64,000 bases of DNA from Bacteroidota bacterium (GCA_013286235.1 JABDGE010000003.1:20568-84567); one strand, 5' to 3'. Shown: positions 1-8,141, numbered from the stretch's first letter. Numbers and translations are program-made. The notes: generated from the sequence alone by a model not told the origin.

Positions 1-75
1 CGCAAGGTGGCCCAGGCCGTTAAACGCGCCCGCCACATCGGTTTATTGCCTTACGTTACGGATTCACTTAAATAA
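1..75 (+). CDS. rpsR: 30S ribosomal protein S18, C-terminal end (partial)
   Basis: The first 24 codons of the window read RKVAQAVKRARHIGLLPYVT and end SLK-stop. This matches the conserved C-terminus of S18, where the basic helix before LLPY contacts 16S rRNA in the small-subunit platform. The 5' part lies outside the window. Seventeen bases separate the stop from rplI, so the two are co-transcribed as in the usual rpsF-rpsR-rplI operon. The call rests on a short but very characteristic tail plus the neighbour. Confidence 0.93.
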   Translation, partial: RKVAQAVKRARHIGLLPYVTDSLK

Positions 76-92
76 GCAGGAGGTTTAAAGCA

Positions 93-536
93 ATGGAAGT
101 TATTTTAAAACAAGACGTAAAGCACCTCGGCGAAAAAGACGACGTGGTGAAAGTGAAACCGGGTTATGGTCGTAATTACCTTATTCCTAAGGGTTATGCC
201 ATACAGGCAACTGAATCGGCCCGCAAAGTTTTAGCTGAGGACCTTAAACAGGCGCAGTTTAAACAGGAAAAGATCCGCAAGGATGCCGACGCGATTGCTG
301 CCCGTTTGGAAGGCGTTAAGCTGACTATCGGCGCAAAAGCAGGCGAAACCGGCAAGATCTTCGGTGCTATCAATACCATACAGATCGCTGACGCCCTGAA
401 GAAAGAAGGCTTTGACGTTGACCGTCGCCGCATTACTTTTGACCAGGAGCCGAAATTTACAGGCGATTATGTGGCCAACATTAACCTGCACAAAGAGGTT
501 AAAGTACGGGTACCGTTTTCGGTGGTAGCTGAGTAA
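93..536 (+). CDS. rplI: 50S ribosomal protein L9
   Basis: The 147-residue product has the usual L9 length. It opens with the N-terminal rRNA-binding domain (MEVILKQDVKHLG, then the VKVKPGYGRNYLIPKGYA signature at about residues 19-36). A charged connecting helix follows (about 45-75), then the C-terminal domain with GKIFGAINT at about 87-95. L9 binds 23S rRNA near the L1 stalk base and helps keep the reading frame. A strong AGGAGG Shine-Dalgarno at 78-83, nine bases before the ATG, fixes the start. It is the last gene of the rpsR operon, and a hairpin terminator follows at 608-643. Confidence 0.98.
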   Translation: MEVILKQDVKHLGEKDDVVKVKPGYGRNYLIPKGYAIQATESARKVLAEDLKQAQFKQEKIRKDADAIAARLEGVKLTIGAKAGETGKIFGAINTIQIADALKKEGFDVDRRRITFDQEPKFTGDYVANINLHKEVKVRVPFSVVAE

Positions 537-607
537 ATTGATTTCGGATGGGTGAGGGCTTCGCCGTCCCGGATTGCCGATTTCGGATTTCATATTTGAG
601 GATATTT

Positions 608-643
608 AAAGGTGTTTTGCGAGAGCAGGACACCTTTTTTATT
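608..643 (+). terminator. Rho-independent terminator after rplI
   Basis: AAGGTGT at 609-615 pairs with ACACCTT at 630-636 across a 14-base loop, and the 3' arm runs into a T tract. It lies 70 bases after the rplI stop in the transcribed direction. Confidence 0.7.
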
Positions 644-710
644 TAGCAAGTGGGACGACAAACATTGCAAGTCAACCTAAAAAAGCTAAATTCTTAATTC
701 CGCAGTCGGC

Positions 711-728
711 TCCCGATAGCTATCGGGA
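711..728. repeat. REP-like palindrome, copy 1 (CCCGATAGCTATCGGG core)
   Basis: TCCCGATAGCTATCGGGA is a perfect 18-bp palindrome in the gap between rplI and the next gene. The same core recurs inside the longer palindrome at 1433-1468, so it is a repeated extragenic element and not a gene-specific terminator. The rest of the 537-840 gap holds the rplI terminator and an AT-rich stretch before the next ATG. Confidence 0.7.
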
Positions 729-840
729 CCGCATTCCGAAATAAAGTGGACCGACCCTTATTCATCTTGAATAATTTTCGCGCTGCCCCGATGATTTTTT
801 AAATAAATATTATTTATTTGCAGAAAAAAACCTAATCGAC

Positions 841-1413
841 ATGAAAAAATATCTACTCGCATTCACAATTTTCCTATGCGCCGCGTATGGCGCTTTCGCA
901 CAGGACGATAACACTTTAACCAAGATCGGCATCGGCGGCAGCGGCGGCGGCACCATCGGATCATATGCAGGTGCTTACCCGGTTGGCAGCGAATTAAATT
1001 TGAGACTGGAATTCCCGCTGGAAGGAACACCTGTGAGCCTCACCTTTAATACCGGTCTAACCTTTTACCTTTCGTCAGACGGGTATAACGTGGACTATAC
1101 CACTGACGAAGGAGATTATAGCTCTGGTTCCGTGGCAGTATTTCTACCGGTACAGGTGGGAGCACGATTTTACGCCACCCACAAGTTTTTTTTAGAGGGC
1201 GACGTTGGCGGCTCATTTAATTTGAATTCACCTTCGTCCAACTTTACATCGCAAAAGGTGGCCTTACTGGTTACCCCGCAGGCGGGCTTTACATTTCCGT
1301 TTGGCGCTTCCAGGTTTTCATTAGACGCTTCATTGCTTTACGAAGACCGGTTTGAATCGGGCGGCGGCTACGGCCAGATCGCGGCACGGGTTGCATTTAA
1401 CTTTGGGTTGTAG
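841..1413 (+). CDS. Small outer-membrane beta-barrel protein
   Basis: The 190-residue product begins with a clear signal peptide (lysines, hydrophobic stretch, AFAQ cleavage region near residue 20). The mature part is rich in glycine and alternating aromatic/hydrophobic residues and ends in a strand closing with F-N-F-G-L, typical of a barrel ending in an aromatic-rich strand. It resembles porin-family/OMP-beta-barrel proteins of Bacteroidota. The next gene is a paralog with the same order of motifs (G-rich N-terminus, LRLEFPL, PVSLTFNTGLTFY), so the pair arose by tandem duplication. Substrate and role are unknown. Palindromes at 711-728 and 1433-1468 flank the gene. Confidence 0.75.
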   Translation: MKKYLLAFTIFLCAAYGAFAQDDNTLTKIGIGGSGGGTIGSYAGAYPVGSELNLRLEFPLEGTPVSLTFNTGLTFYLSSDGYNVDYTTDEGDYSSGSVAVFLPVQVGARFYATHKFFLEGDVGGSFNLNSPSSNFTSQKVALLVTPQAGFTFPFGASRFSLDASLLYEDRFESGGGYGQIAARVAFNFGL

Positions 1414-1432
1414 ATGGGGATCAGAATTTTTT

Positions 1433-1468
1433 GAATTCGACTCCCGATAGCTATCGGGAGTCGAATTC
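1433..1468. repeat. Perfect 36-bp palindrome, REP-like copy 2
   Basis: GAATTCGACTCCCGATAG is followed directly by its exact reverse complement ending at 1468. The central 18 bp equal the palindrome at 711-728. It sits 20 bp after the stop of the preceding gene and could also act as its terminator, although no long T tract follows. Confidence 0.8.
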
Positions 1469-1571
1469 CACACTGTGTCCATATTTTTACATAACATATA
1501 ACCCTTTCGGGCGTTATTGAGGCATTATTCAAATAATTTTAGTTTTTTTGCCCCAACACTTAAATAACCCC

Positions 1572-2189
1572 ATGAAAAAGATCTTTCTATTATCTGCTAT
1601 TTTATTCGGCGCTGTCTGTGGCGCTTCTGCCCAATATTATTACAACAATAATAATAATGACCCGAACGCACCCGCACCCAAGCTCGGTTTTGGCCTTAGC
1701 TCGGGCATAGCCACCGGGCCGGTTTCGGGCTATTTCCCGGAAGCAGGTTCGTTGATTTTGAAACTTGAGCTTCCCATAAAGAAATCACCGGTAAGCGTAG
1801 TATTCCTTACAGGATACACCTTTTATGTATCGCAGGGCGGCTACGCCGCAGGCTATGACGGCTACGGGTTCGACTATGGCACCTACTACTCCGGCCAGGT
1901 AGCGTCGTTTATACCGCTTGAAGCAGGCTTAAAAGCCTATGTGGCGCCGCATTTTTTTCTTGAAGGTGAGGCTGGTGCGTCGTTCAATGTGAACTATGCT
2001 ACTTCCAATTATACCAACGACGAAACCGCCTTAATTTATGATTTGGGTGCGGGCTACTCCTTCCCGCTTGGATTCAGCCGGAGGGCTACAACCGATCTGA
2101 GCGTGGTATATGAAAACAGGCCTGAGGCAGGCGGCGGCTACAGCCAGGTAGCCTTACGCGCCGTATTTAACTTCCCTTTAATAAAATAA
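1572..2189 (+). CDS. Small outer-membrane beta-barrel protein, paralog of the preceding gene
   Basis: This 205-residue protein has an N-terminal signal peptide (MKKIFLLSAILFGAV, cleavage near ASAQ). A Tyr/Asn-rich spacer follows, then a glycine-rich barrel with repeated short strands. LILKLELPIKKSPVSVVFLT corresponds position by position to the matching strand pair in the upstream gene, showing tandem duplication. I prefer the ATG at 1572 to an in-frame TTG at 1548, because the signal peptide starts there. A hairpin at 2219-2253 follows. No specific function can be assigned. Confidence 0.75.
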   Translation: MKKIFLLSAILFGAVCGASAQYYYNNNNNDPNAPAPKLGFGLSSGIATGPVSGYFPEAGSLILKLELPIKKSPVSVVFLTGYTFYVSQGGYAAGYDGYGFDYGTYYSGQVASFIPLEAGLKAYVAPHFFLEGEAGASFNVNYATSNYTNDETALIYDLGAGYSFPLGFSRRATTDLSVVYENRPEAGGGYSQVALRAVFNFPLIK

Positions 2190-2218
2190 GCGAAACTCCG
2201 CAAATAGATTAGTCGTGA

Positions 2219-2253
2219 TTAAACCGTCGAATTTTTTAATTTAGACGGTTTAA
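2219..2253 (+). terminator. Hairpin between the OMP gene and mtgA
   Basis: TTAAACCGTC pairs with GACGGTTTAA around an AT-rich loop with six Ts. It lies 30 bases after the OMP stop and just before the next ATG. It may terminate the upstream transcript or fold in the mtgA leader. Confidence 0.5.
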
Positions 2254-2258
2254 TTCCT

Positions 2259-3008
2259 ATGGCTAAAAAAACGACTGCAAACCGAAAACCTGCGCCGGGC
2301 AAATCCAAAGGTATTTTCCGGAGCGGATGGCTCAAGCTTGTGCTGCGTATTTTAAAGCTGGCCTTTATATTTTTTGTGGTGAGCAGCGTTTTGGCGGTTA
2401 TCCTTTTTCGCTTTATAAACCCGCCGGTTACTTTCCTGATGATCGAGCGGGGTTTTGAGCGAAAGGCCGATGGCAAGCCCTGGAAGATTGACAAACAGTG
2501 GATAAGTTTTGACCAGATAGCCGACCCGATGAAGAAAGCTGCTGTTGCAGCCGAGGACCAAACCTTTCTTGAAAACCACGGCTTCGATTTTAACGCCATT
2601 GAAAAAGCCATCCAAAAAAACGAGCACAGCAAAAAGCTGATAGGCGGTAGCACCATTACGCAGCAAACCGCAAAAAATGTTTTTTTATGGCCGGGCAGGT
2701 CGATCATTCGCAAGGCCTTCGAAGCCTGGTTTACCATGCTGATGGACGTTTTTTGGAGCAAGAAACGGGTGATGGAGGTTTACCTGAACGAAATCGAAAT
2801 GGGCGACGGCATTTATGGCGTGGAAGCAGCCTCACAGGCATATTTTCATAAGTCAGCTTCCGATTTAAACAATTCCGAGGCTGCAGCAATTGCGTCGATA
2901 TGGCCAGACCCATTAAAATGGTCGCCCACCGACCCCAGCGATTATGTAAAGCACCGGCAATATTTGATTAAAAAGAATATGAGAAGACTGGGAGCATTGG
3001 ATTTTTAG
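2259..3008 (+). CDS. mtgA: Monofunctional biosynthetic peptidoglycan transglycosylase
   Basis: The 249-residue product has one membrane anchor at about residues 28-52 and a GT51 glycosyltransferase domain. Visible GT51 signatures are the catalytic-Glu motif VAAEDQTFLENHGFD (Glu at residue 99), GGSTITQQTAKNVFL, and KKRVMEVYLNEIEMGDGIYG with the second acidic residue. The enzyme polymerises lipid II into glycan strands on the periplasmic side. It lacks the transpeptidase domain of class A PBPs, and the length fits MtgA. It is the last plus-strand gene before a convergent minus-strand gene. Confidence 0.95.
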   Translation: MAKKTTANRKPAPGKSKGIFRSGWLKLVLRILKLAFIFFVVSSVLAVILFRFINPPVTFLMIERGFERKADGKPWKIDKQWISFDQIADPMKKAAVAAEDQTFLENHGFDFNAIEKAIQKNEHSKKLIGGSTITQQTAKNVFLWPGRSIIRKAFEAWFTMLMDVFWSKKRVMEVYLNEIEMGDGIYGVEAASQAYFHKSASDLNNSEAAAIASIWPDPLKWSPTDPSDYVKHRQYLIKKNMRRLGALDF

Positions 3009-3153
3009 CCCCCGCCCCCCAACCTCCTAAAGAGGGAGTTTGAATCTTCAATTATCTAAAGATATTCCACTTTGAAATTAGCTTTTAAATCCTGAATTTC
3101 TTCGTTTTCCATTGTCAAAAAACCATTCGCTTTAAAGTTCCCCCTTTAGGGGG

Positions 3154-3768
3154 CTAGGGGGTTTGGTACTTCCAATGCCTTGATTTCCCTTCCGCTATCC
3201 ACTCTATTGCTGTATCCAAACGTTTCAGCCTGGTAGCATCGCTTTTCGCATCAACAATCCATTCCATATATTCGCGCTTGTGGGACGGGCTGAATTTCTC
3301 ATAGGCCGCCTGCGCCTGGGGATTATGGGCCAACCGGTCGGAAAAATCAGTGGGCATTTCTATCGGAGCTTTAGGGGCAGTTTCTTTTTTTACCGCAGGC
3401 TTTTTGTTGGCGGGCTCATTTAGCAGCATCGCTTGCTTTATAAAATCCACAAGTATCTCGTCCGAAGGAAGATCGCTTAAGCTCATGATCTTTCCAAAAC
3501 TGCCTGCGGTGCCATCTTCCGGCTTAATTAATTTACCCGGGTCGTTCAATTGACTTTGCTTCCAGAATCCAAAACCCATGTGCTCCTTAAAAGCGGCCAT
3601 TTGGCAAACCGACCCGTTGTAATCAAAAAACGGGAAGCCCCATTTCATCGTTTCGGTTAATAAAGGCGACACCGAGTGTACCAGTTGCCTTAGGTGTTTT
3701 AAAATTGGCTGGGCAAAATCGGCTGATTTGCCGATATAGGCGTCTACGCGCGAATCATATTGTTCCAT
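3154..3768 (-). CDS. DUF1801 plus YdeI/OmdA-type protein
   Basis: The 204-residue product has two parts. The N-terminal half (about 1-115) resembles DUF1801, with Y-I-G-K near residue 12, a KWGFPFFDYNG segment and GFGFW. After a lysine/alanine-rich linker, the C-terminal part (about 138-200) matches the YdeI/OmpD-associated (OmdA) domain, with F-S-P-S-H-K-R-E-Y and WI-x-x-AK motifs. This fusion is common in Bacteroidota; its biochemical role is not established, although OmdA homologs have been linked to bacteriocin tolerance. It is convergent with mtgA, with short C-rich inverted sequences between the two 3' ends. Confidence 0.85.
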   Translation of the reverse strand: MEQYDSRVDAYIGKSADFAQPILKHLRQLVHSVSPLLTETMKWGFPFFDYNGSVCQMAAFKEHMGFGFWKQSQLNDPGKLIKPEDGTAGSFGKIMSLSDLPSDEILVDFIKQAMLLNEPANKKPAVKKETAPKAPIEMPTDFSDRLAHNPQAQAAYEKFSPSHKREYMEWIVDAKSDATRLKRLDTAIEWIAEGKSRHWKYQTP

Positions 3769-4109
3769 AACCGTAAAAATACTTACAAAAAATAATCCGG
3801 CAAATAGTTCATGCGGAGAGGATATCGTGAAATTGCACAGATGGGCCTGAATTCCACCTTATAATTGTAAAAAATATTACACAGCCTCTGCAATCATATA
3901 CATTCTCATTGGCCTCCAATGTCCAATAAGGCAGAATAATGAAGGCACTAAAGGTTCAAACAAACGCAGGTTCCCAAGACTTTGGGAAATTGGTAAACCG
4001 TTATGGGACAGATTCCTTTGCGTTCTCTGTGCCTTCCCCGCGCTCTCTGTGGTTAACTCTTCCGGGCAACAACATTAAGAACTGCCGGACATCATTCGGC
4101 AAATTAAAT
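3769..4109. other. Intergenic gap without a supported gene
   Basis: The gap contains a short direct copy of the TTTGCGTTCTCTGTG / CTCTGTGGTTAA sequence (about 4018-4055), which I recognise as a common intergenic repeat in this phylum. A 62-codon open frame over it starts nowhere convincing. No RNA gene or terminator stands out. Confidence 0.4.
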
Positions 4110-4268
4110 TCAAATATCTTTAAGTGATAAAGGCTGCACCGTTCCGTTTTTCATTTTCGACACCTCAATTAATGCCTGTGCAATTTCTTTTGTAAGTTCG
4201 TTCTGACCGGACTCTTCAATCAAAATTTGCCAGTCTTTTTTCTTTTGTTTTTGCTTCGACTTTTCCAT
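4110..4268 (-). CDS. Small conserved-looking protein, 52 residues
   Basis: An ATG at 4268 opens a 52-codon frame ending TGA at 4110-4112. The product begins with a lysine-rich stretch (MEKSKQKQKKKDWQILIEES), continues with a helix-like segment rich in E, L and I, and ends SLKDI. It has balanced coding composition and no odd residues. It starts 15 bases after the stop of the upstream 4284-4766 gene on the same strand, so the two probably form an operon. The function is unknown, but the composition and spacing favour a real gene. Confidence 0.6.
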   Translation of the reverse strand: MEKSKQKQKKKDWQILIEESGQNELTKEIAQALIEVSKMKNGTVQPLSLKDI

Positions 4269-4283
4269 TCAATAACCGTTGAA

Positions 4284-4766
4284 CTAACTCACCAAATTCC
4301 CAAACAACTGCACATGCCAGCTATCCTTAAAAGGTACTTCCCATTTGGTTTGCAGTTCGTGCAGGTTTTGTACCATATTGTTAAACACGATAGAGTCGGT
4401 ATTTATAGCGCCTTGCTTGATGAGGTTTTCAAAAACGTGCCGCGGCGCCGACAGCACTTCAGTGCCTTCGCGGTAGGCCAGGTTGAACCGGTCCAGCAAA
4501 CTGATGTTGAATTGCTGTTCCAGGTGTTTAATAAAATGTACTGATTTATCAATGGAGCAGCCACTGGCCCCGGCCTGTCCTTCGTCCACAATGAGTATAA
4601 TAAACCGGTTATAGCGTATTTCTGCCCCGGCTTTCAGCTGGTTGTTATGGGCCGTCCAGCCGGTTACAAAGCCGTCCGTCGCCTCCTGAATTTGTGCAGT
4701 TTCCGCATCCGAAAGCTTGCGGTTAGCCTGGTAAACCCATACCCGTGAATTTTGTGAAAATTGCAT
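4284..4766 (-). CDS. Conserved hypothetical protein (family often mislabelled ABC transporter ATPase)
   Basis: This soluble protein of 160 residues begins MQFSQNSRVWVYQANRKLSD. The pattern VWVYQ-x-x-R-x-L, followed by GW-x-AH-x-x-LKA and FI-I-L-x-VDE, is typical of a Bacteroidota family frequently named ABC transporter ATPase although no Walker motifs are visible. None are visible here either (no GxxxxGK[ST]). It lies upstream of the 52-residue gene in a likely two-gene operon and is divergent from the exported-protein gene at 4862. Molecular function is unknown. Confidence 0.8.
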   Translation of the reverse strand: MQFSQNSRVWVYQANRKLSDAETAQIQEATDGFVTGWTAHNNQLKAGAEIRYNRFIILIVDEGQAGASGCSIDKSVHFIKHLEQQFNISLLDRFNLAYREGTEVLSAPRHVFENLIKQGAINTDSIVFNNMVQNLHELQTKWEVPFKDSWHVQLFGNLVS

Positions 4767-4861
4767 TTACAAAGCTATCTATTTTATTAATTTATGGTTT
4801 AACTTTGTTGTCATCTTAAGATAAGATATTTCTTTTTGCGCCGAATGTAAACCAACCTGCC

Positions 4862-5326
4862 ATGGGGTTAAAAAATTTACTGATCGCTGTCTCCATCCTG
4901 CTGCTCTTGACGGTCAACTACGGCTTTAAGCCTGCTTTTGACGAGCAAGACTGGTTGGCATGGGTAAACCGCGCCCTCACACAATCGTACGACCAAACGG
5001 CCGATGCTAAAGTGAAAAAAGTGGAAATATCAGTAACGAGCGATTATTTTGTCAGGCTGCGGAAAACCTACGCGAAAAACATGCAGGAATATTATTCGTT
5101 CAACCTGCATAAGTTTAACGACTTCGATTATTTTGGCGATACCAATAGCGGCACCCTTCAGCTAAAAACCATAGCCGACGACATCATCGTTCAAACTTAC
5201 AACAGCCGTGATGGGGATATCGATTCCATGAGCACCGTCCTGAACATCCCTGTAAGAAACGTTGAGCCGGAGCGATTGGACAGCCTGCGGGAGGCTTTTA
5301 ATTATTTTAAGGCGAAGGGATTGTGA
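4862..5326 (+). CDS. Exported hypothetical protein
   Basis: The 154-residue product has an N-terminal hydrophobic segment (residues 5-22, ending NYGFKPA) that looks like a signal peptide or anchor. The mature part is charged and aromatic, with no recognisable catalytic motif. It is divergent from 4284-4766 and convergent with the Fe-S gene at 5366. I do not recognise the family. Codon use and length support a real gene. Confidence 0.7.
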   Translation: MGLKNLLIAVSILLLLTVNYGFKPAFDEQDWLAWVNRALTQSYDQTADAKVKKVEISVTSDYFVRLRKTYAKNMQEYYSFNLHKFNDFDYFGDTNSGTLQLKTIADDIIVQTYNSRDGDIDSMSTVLNIPVRNVEPERLDSLREAFNYFKAKGL

Positions 5327-5365
5327 AGACTTACGAAGTTATAAAAACTAAGTCTATTGCGTGTT

Positions 5366-6148
5366 CTACAACCCATTCGCCCTCACGGTGATCTCCGCAA
5401 TATCCAATACCTGTATCTCTTCTTCTTTGTTCTCAAGCTTCACCCCGTCCCGCAGCATTGTCATGCAGAAGGGGCATGCTGCTGCGACCACCGTGGCTTT
5501 TGATTGCAGGATATCAGCCATGCGTTCCACGTTGATATCTTTCTTGCCTTTTTCGGGTTCTTTAAACATTTGCCCGCCGCCTGCACCGCAGCAAAGGCCG
5601 TTGGACCGGCAGCGTTTCATTTCTACCAGGTCGGCATCCAAAACCTCCAGCGCTTTGCGTGGGGCCTCGTAAACATTATTTCCGCGGCCCAGGTAGCAGG
5701 GGTCATGGTAAGTGATCCGCTTGCCTTTAAAGCTTTCGCCGCCTTCGGCTTTCAACTTGCCTTCATCAATTAATTGCTGTATGAGTTGGGAATGGTGGAT
5801 CACTTCATAATTACCACCCAAGCCGGGATACTCATTCTTCAGCGTGTTGAAACAATGCGGGCAGCCGGTTACAATTTTTTTGATTTCGTAGGCATTGAGC
5901 ACCTCAATATTCGTCAGCGCCTGCATCTGGAACAAAAATTCATTGCCGGCGCGTTTCGCCGGGTCGCCGGTACAGCTTTCTTCGGTACCCAAAACCGCGA
6001 AGCTGATACCCACATGGTTCAGTATTTTGCAGATGTCGCGGGTGATGCGCTGGGCGCGCTCGTCAAAGCTGCCGGCGCAACCCACCCAAAAAAGGATATC
6101 AGGTTGTTTGCCTTCGGCGGCCATTTCGGCCATTGTGGGGATTTTCAT
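5366..6148 (-). CDS. (Fe-S)-binding protein with two CCG domains, HdrB/LutA-like
   Basis: The 260-residue product carries two cysteine-rich CCG-type domains. The first has GCAGSFDERA, EESCTGDPAKRAGNE and TGCPHCFNTLKNEY; the second has YHDPCYLGRGN, LCCGAGGG and AACPFCMTML. Such subunits bind unusual Fe-S clusters and move electrons to or from quinone-linked partners, as in heterodisulfide-reductase B, GlpC and LutA. I place the start at 6148 and not at 6214: homologs begin MK-x-PTMAEMA, and the extra 22 codons translate a simple TTCGGATT repeat. It follows the membrane Fe-S gene at 6310 and probably forms one complex with it. Confidence 0.88.
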   Translation of the reverse strand: MKIPTMAEMAAEGKQPDILFWVGCAGSFDERAQRITRDICKILNHVGISFAVLGTEESCTGDPAKRAGNEFLFQMQALTNIEVLNAYEIKKIVTGCPHCFNTLKNEYPGLGGNYEVIHHSQLIQQLIDEGKLKAEGGESFKGKRITYHDPCYLGRGNNVYEAPRKALEVLDADLVEMKRCRSNGLCCGAGGGQMFKEPEKGKKDINVERMADILQSKATVVAAACPFCMTMLRDGVKLENKEEEIQVLDIAEITVRANGL

Positions 6149-6309
6149 TTCGGATTTCGGATTTTTGATTTCGGATTTTTTATTTTTCGCGATTTTTTTT
6201 GCGATACTAAACAAGGCTATGGCCGTTTCGAATTTATTTTATGAACTGCCATCTATAAAGCCACAAACTGCTGCTGCCAACTGCAAACCGCTACTGCAAA
6301 CTGCCAATG

Positions 6310-7611
6310 CTACTCCTCCCCCGCCCAATTCAACCTGTCTGCGGCACTATACTTCCAGGGCGCGCCGTTGTTTTCAACATTCCCGAACATATTGTTCAGG
6401 CTGGCAGGGGCTTGTGACTCTTCCATTACCACATACCTGCGCATTTCGGTAATAATTTCCAGCGGGTTGATGTTCACCGGGCAGGCGTCGGTACAGGCGT
6501 TGCAGGTGGTGCAGGCCCACAGCTCTTCGCGGCTGATGTAATCGTCCAGCAGCGATTTTCCGTCCTCGTGGTCTTTGCCGTGTTTATCAATGTTATTTCC
6601 CACTTCGGTGATCCTGTCGCGGGTATCCATCATGATCTTCCGGGGCGACAAAAGCTTACCGGTTTGGTTGGCAGGGCATACCGACGTACACCTGCCGCAT
6701 TCAGTACAGGTGTAGGCGTCGAGCAGGTTTTTCCAGGTCAGGTCGGTTACGTCCTTCGCGCCAAACCTGCCAGGCTCTCCCGTTGTTTGCGGCACAAACG
6801 ACGGATCGATCATCGCCTTTACTTCATTAGTGACCGACGCCATATTTGTGAACTGTCCTTTTGGATGCAGATTGGAATAATACGTGTTTGGGAAAGCCAT
6901 CAGGATGTGGAAGTGCTTGGAATAGGGCAAATAATTCAAAAACGCCAGTATGCCGATGATATGGAACCACCAGCAGCACCGCTCTATGATCTCCAGCGAC
7001 GATGCATTATCCGGCAGCAAACGCCCGATGAATTGGCTCACCGGGAAGCTGCCTGCCTTAATGTAATGGCCGTAATTTAACAATTGCAGCTTATGGTCGG
7101 CGGCGTTCATGGTTAAAAAGGCCGTCATCAAAAATATTTCGATGATCAGGATATAGTTCGCATCGGATCGTGGCCATTTGGTCATCTCCACCCCGCTAAA
7201 GCGCTTCAAGTGTGCAATGTTTCGCCTGGCCAGGAAGGTAACGCAAGCCACCAGCACCAATACCGCCAGTATTTCAAACCCGCCGATCAGTAAGCCGTAC
7301 AGGCTGCCCAGCAGCTTTGAGAAAATGCGGTGTGAGCCAAACACCCCGTCGATCATGATCTCCATCACCTCCAGGTTAATAATGACAAAGCCTACATAAA
7401 TAAAAATATGCATCACAGCAGCCAGCGGCCGCTTTACCATTTTGCTTTGTCCGATGGCGACCAGCCCCATCGTTTTCCAGCGCAATCCGGGATTATCGGA
7501 GAGATCAAGGTCTTTGCCCAACAGGATATTACGGCGAATTTTACCGGCATTTTTACTAAACAGGTAAATGGCGGCGGCGAGGATGATGATGAATATGATC
7601 TGTGCAATCAT
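6310..7611 (-). CDS. Membrane-bound Fe-S oxidoreductase (HdrE/NarI-like membrane part with a 4Fe-4S module)
   Basis: The 433-residue product has about six membrane segments in residues 1-245, with histidines able to bind heme b. A cytoplasmic ferredoxin-like module near residues 305-395 carries two 4Fe-4S signatures, CTECGRCTSVCP and CTTCNACTDACPVN. This layout is typical of electron-transfer subunits that link a quinone pool to a soluble CCG protein. The partner is encoded next, at 5366-6148, separated by a short gap with repeated AACTGC units. The physiological donor is unknown. No truncation is seen. Confidence 0.88.
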   Translation of the reverse strand: MIAQIIFIIILAAAIYLFSKNAGKIRRNILLGKDLDLSDNPGLRWKTMGLVAIGQSKMVKRPLAAVMHIFIYVGFVIINLEVMEIMIDGVFGSHRIFSKLLGSLYGLLIGGFEILAVLVLVACVTFLARRNIAHLKRFSGVEMTKWPRSDANYILIIEIFLMTAFLTMNAADHKLQLLNYGHYIKAGSFPVSQFIGRLLPDNASSLEIIERCCWWFHIIGILAFLNYLPYSKHFHILMAFPNTYYSNLHPKGQFTNMASVTNEVKAMIDPSFVPQTTGEPGRFGAKDVTDLTWKNLLDAYTCTECGRCTSVCPANQTGKLLSPRKIMMDTRDRITEVGNNIDKHGKDHEDGKSLLDDYISREELWACTTCNACTDACPVNINPLEIITEMRRYVVMEESQAPASLNNMFGNVENNGAPWKYSAADRLNWAGEE

Positions 7612-7860
7612 TATGCGTGCATAGGAATTTCCAAATATAGAGGTATTGTTGTAAAATTGTAAGGTTGAAAAGTTGGAATGTTTGGTCTGTTTTTCTGTTT
7701 TGCCTGCATGGTAATTTTTTCACTTGAAACATTCCAGCCTTTCGACGTCGCCGGCAACAATCTAACAATACAACAATACAACAACCTTCCAACATTCTAA
7801 CATTACAACACCCTCCCCCAACAATTTTGAAAAAAAATCAAGGCGAAATGAAAAAAATCT

Positions 7861-7868
7861 TACATTTG
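7861..7868 (+). promoter_or_regulatory. Bacteroidota -7 promoter element of tRNA-Phe
   Basis: TACATTTG matches the TAnnTTTG -7 consensus and ends 15 bases before the mature tRNA 5' end. No clear TTTG element is seen at the expected -33 spacing. Confidence 0.5.
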
Positions 7869-7883
7869 CAGCCCCAACGGGAG

Positions 7884-7956
7884 GGTATCATAGCTCAGTT
7901 GGTAGAGCAAAGGACTGAAAATCCTTGTGTCGCTGGTTCGATTCCAGCTGATACCA
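7884..7956 (+). tRNA. tRNA-Phe (GAA)
   Basis: A full cloverleaf is visible. The acceptor stem pairs GGTATCA with TGATACC, with discriminator A at 7956. The D arm carries AGCTCAGTTGGTAGAGC. The anticodon stem AGGAC/ATCCT region encloses a loop with anticodon GAA, and the T arm is CTGGTTCGATTCCAG. The CCA end is not encoded. The gene sits immediately upstream of a tyrosine recombinase, and tRNA 3' ends are common integration sites. A strong terminator follows at 7964-7999. Confidence 0.97.
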
Positions 7957-7963
7957 CAGAATA

Positions 7964-7999
7964 AAATAGGTCTTTTTCTAACGAAAAAGGCCTATTTTT
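7964..7999 (+). terminator. Terminator after tRNA-Phe
   Basis: AATAGG-T-CTTTTTC pairs with GAAAAAG-G-CCTATT around a TAAC loop, followed by Ts. It lies eight bases downstream of the mature tRNA end. Confidence 0.85.
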
Positions 8000-8087
8000 G
8001 TATCTACAAGGCATATTCTTTGGCTTAGGGCCATTTTGCCGGGACGTTCTGTTCTGGCCGGTTTTACACAAATTTTTGTTAAACTCA

Positions 8088-8127
8088 GCGAAAAAAAGTT
8101 ACAAATAAGTTACGAAACTTTTTTCGC
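8088..8127. promoter_or_regulatory. Inverted repeat upstream of the recombinase
   Basis: GCGAAAAAAAGTT (8088-8100) faces AACTTTTTTCGC (8116-8127) with two GTTAC direct repeats between. It ends 14 bp before the recombinase ATG. It may be a recombinase binding site or an operator; this is inference from position. Confidence 0.45.
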
Positions 8128-8141
8128 CTAAAAACCAAAGT

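Noticed and set aside
3939..4127. 62-codon plus-strand frame with FAFSVPSPRSLWLTL
   Set aside because: It translates a known type of intergenic repeat (TTTGCGTTCTCTGTG) and overlaps the better-supported 52-residue minus-strand gene.
6149..6214. 22-codon N-terminal extension of the CCG-domain Fe-S protein
   Set aside because: It translates a simple TTCGGATT repeat; homologs begin at the internal Met at 6148.
7745..7810. Repeated CAACAATAC / CTAACATT units before tRNA-Phe, considered as a CRISPR-like array
   Set aside because: The units are short, irregular and without spacers. No CRISPR array or cas gene is visible in the window.
7935..7956. Search for a second copy of the tRNA-Phe 3' end as the far attachment site
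   Set aside because: No convincing second copy was seen by eye in the window, so the far end of the element is not claimed.
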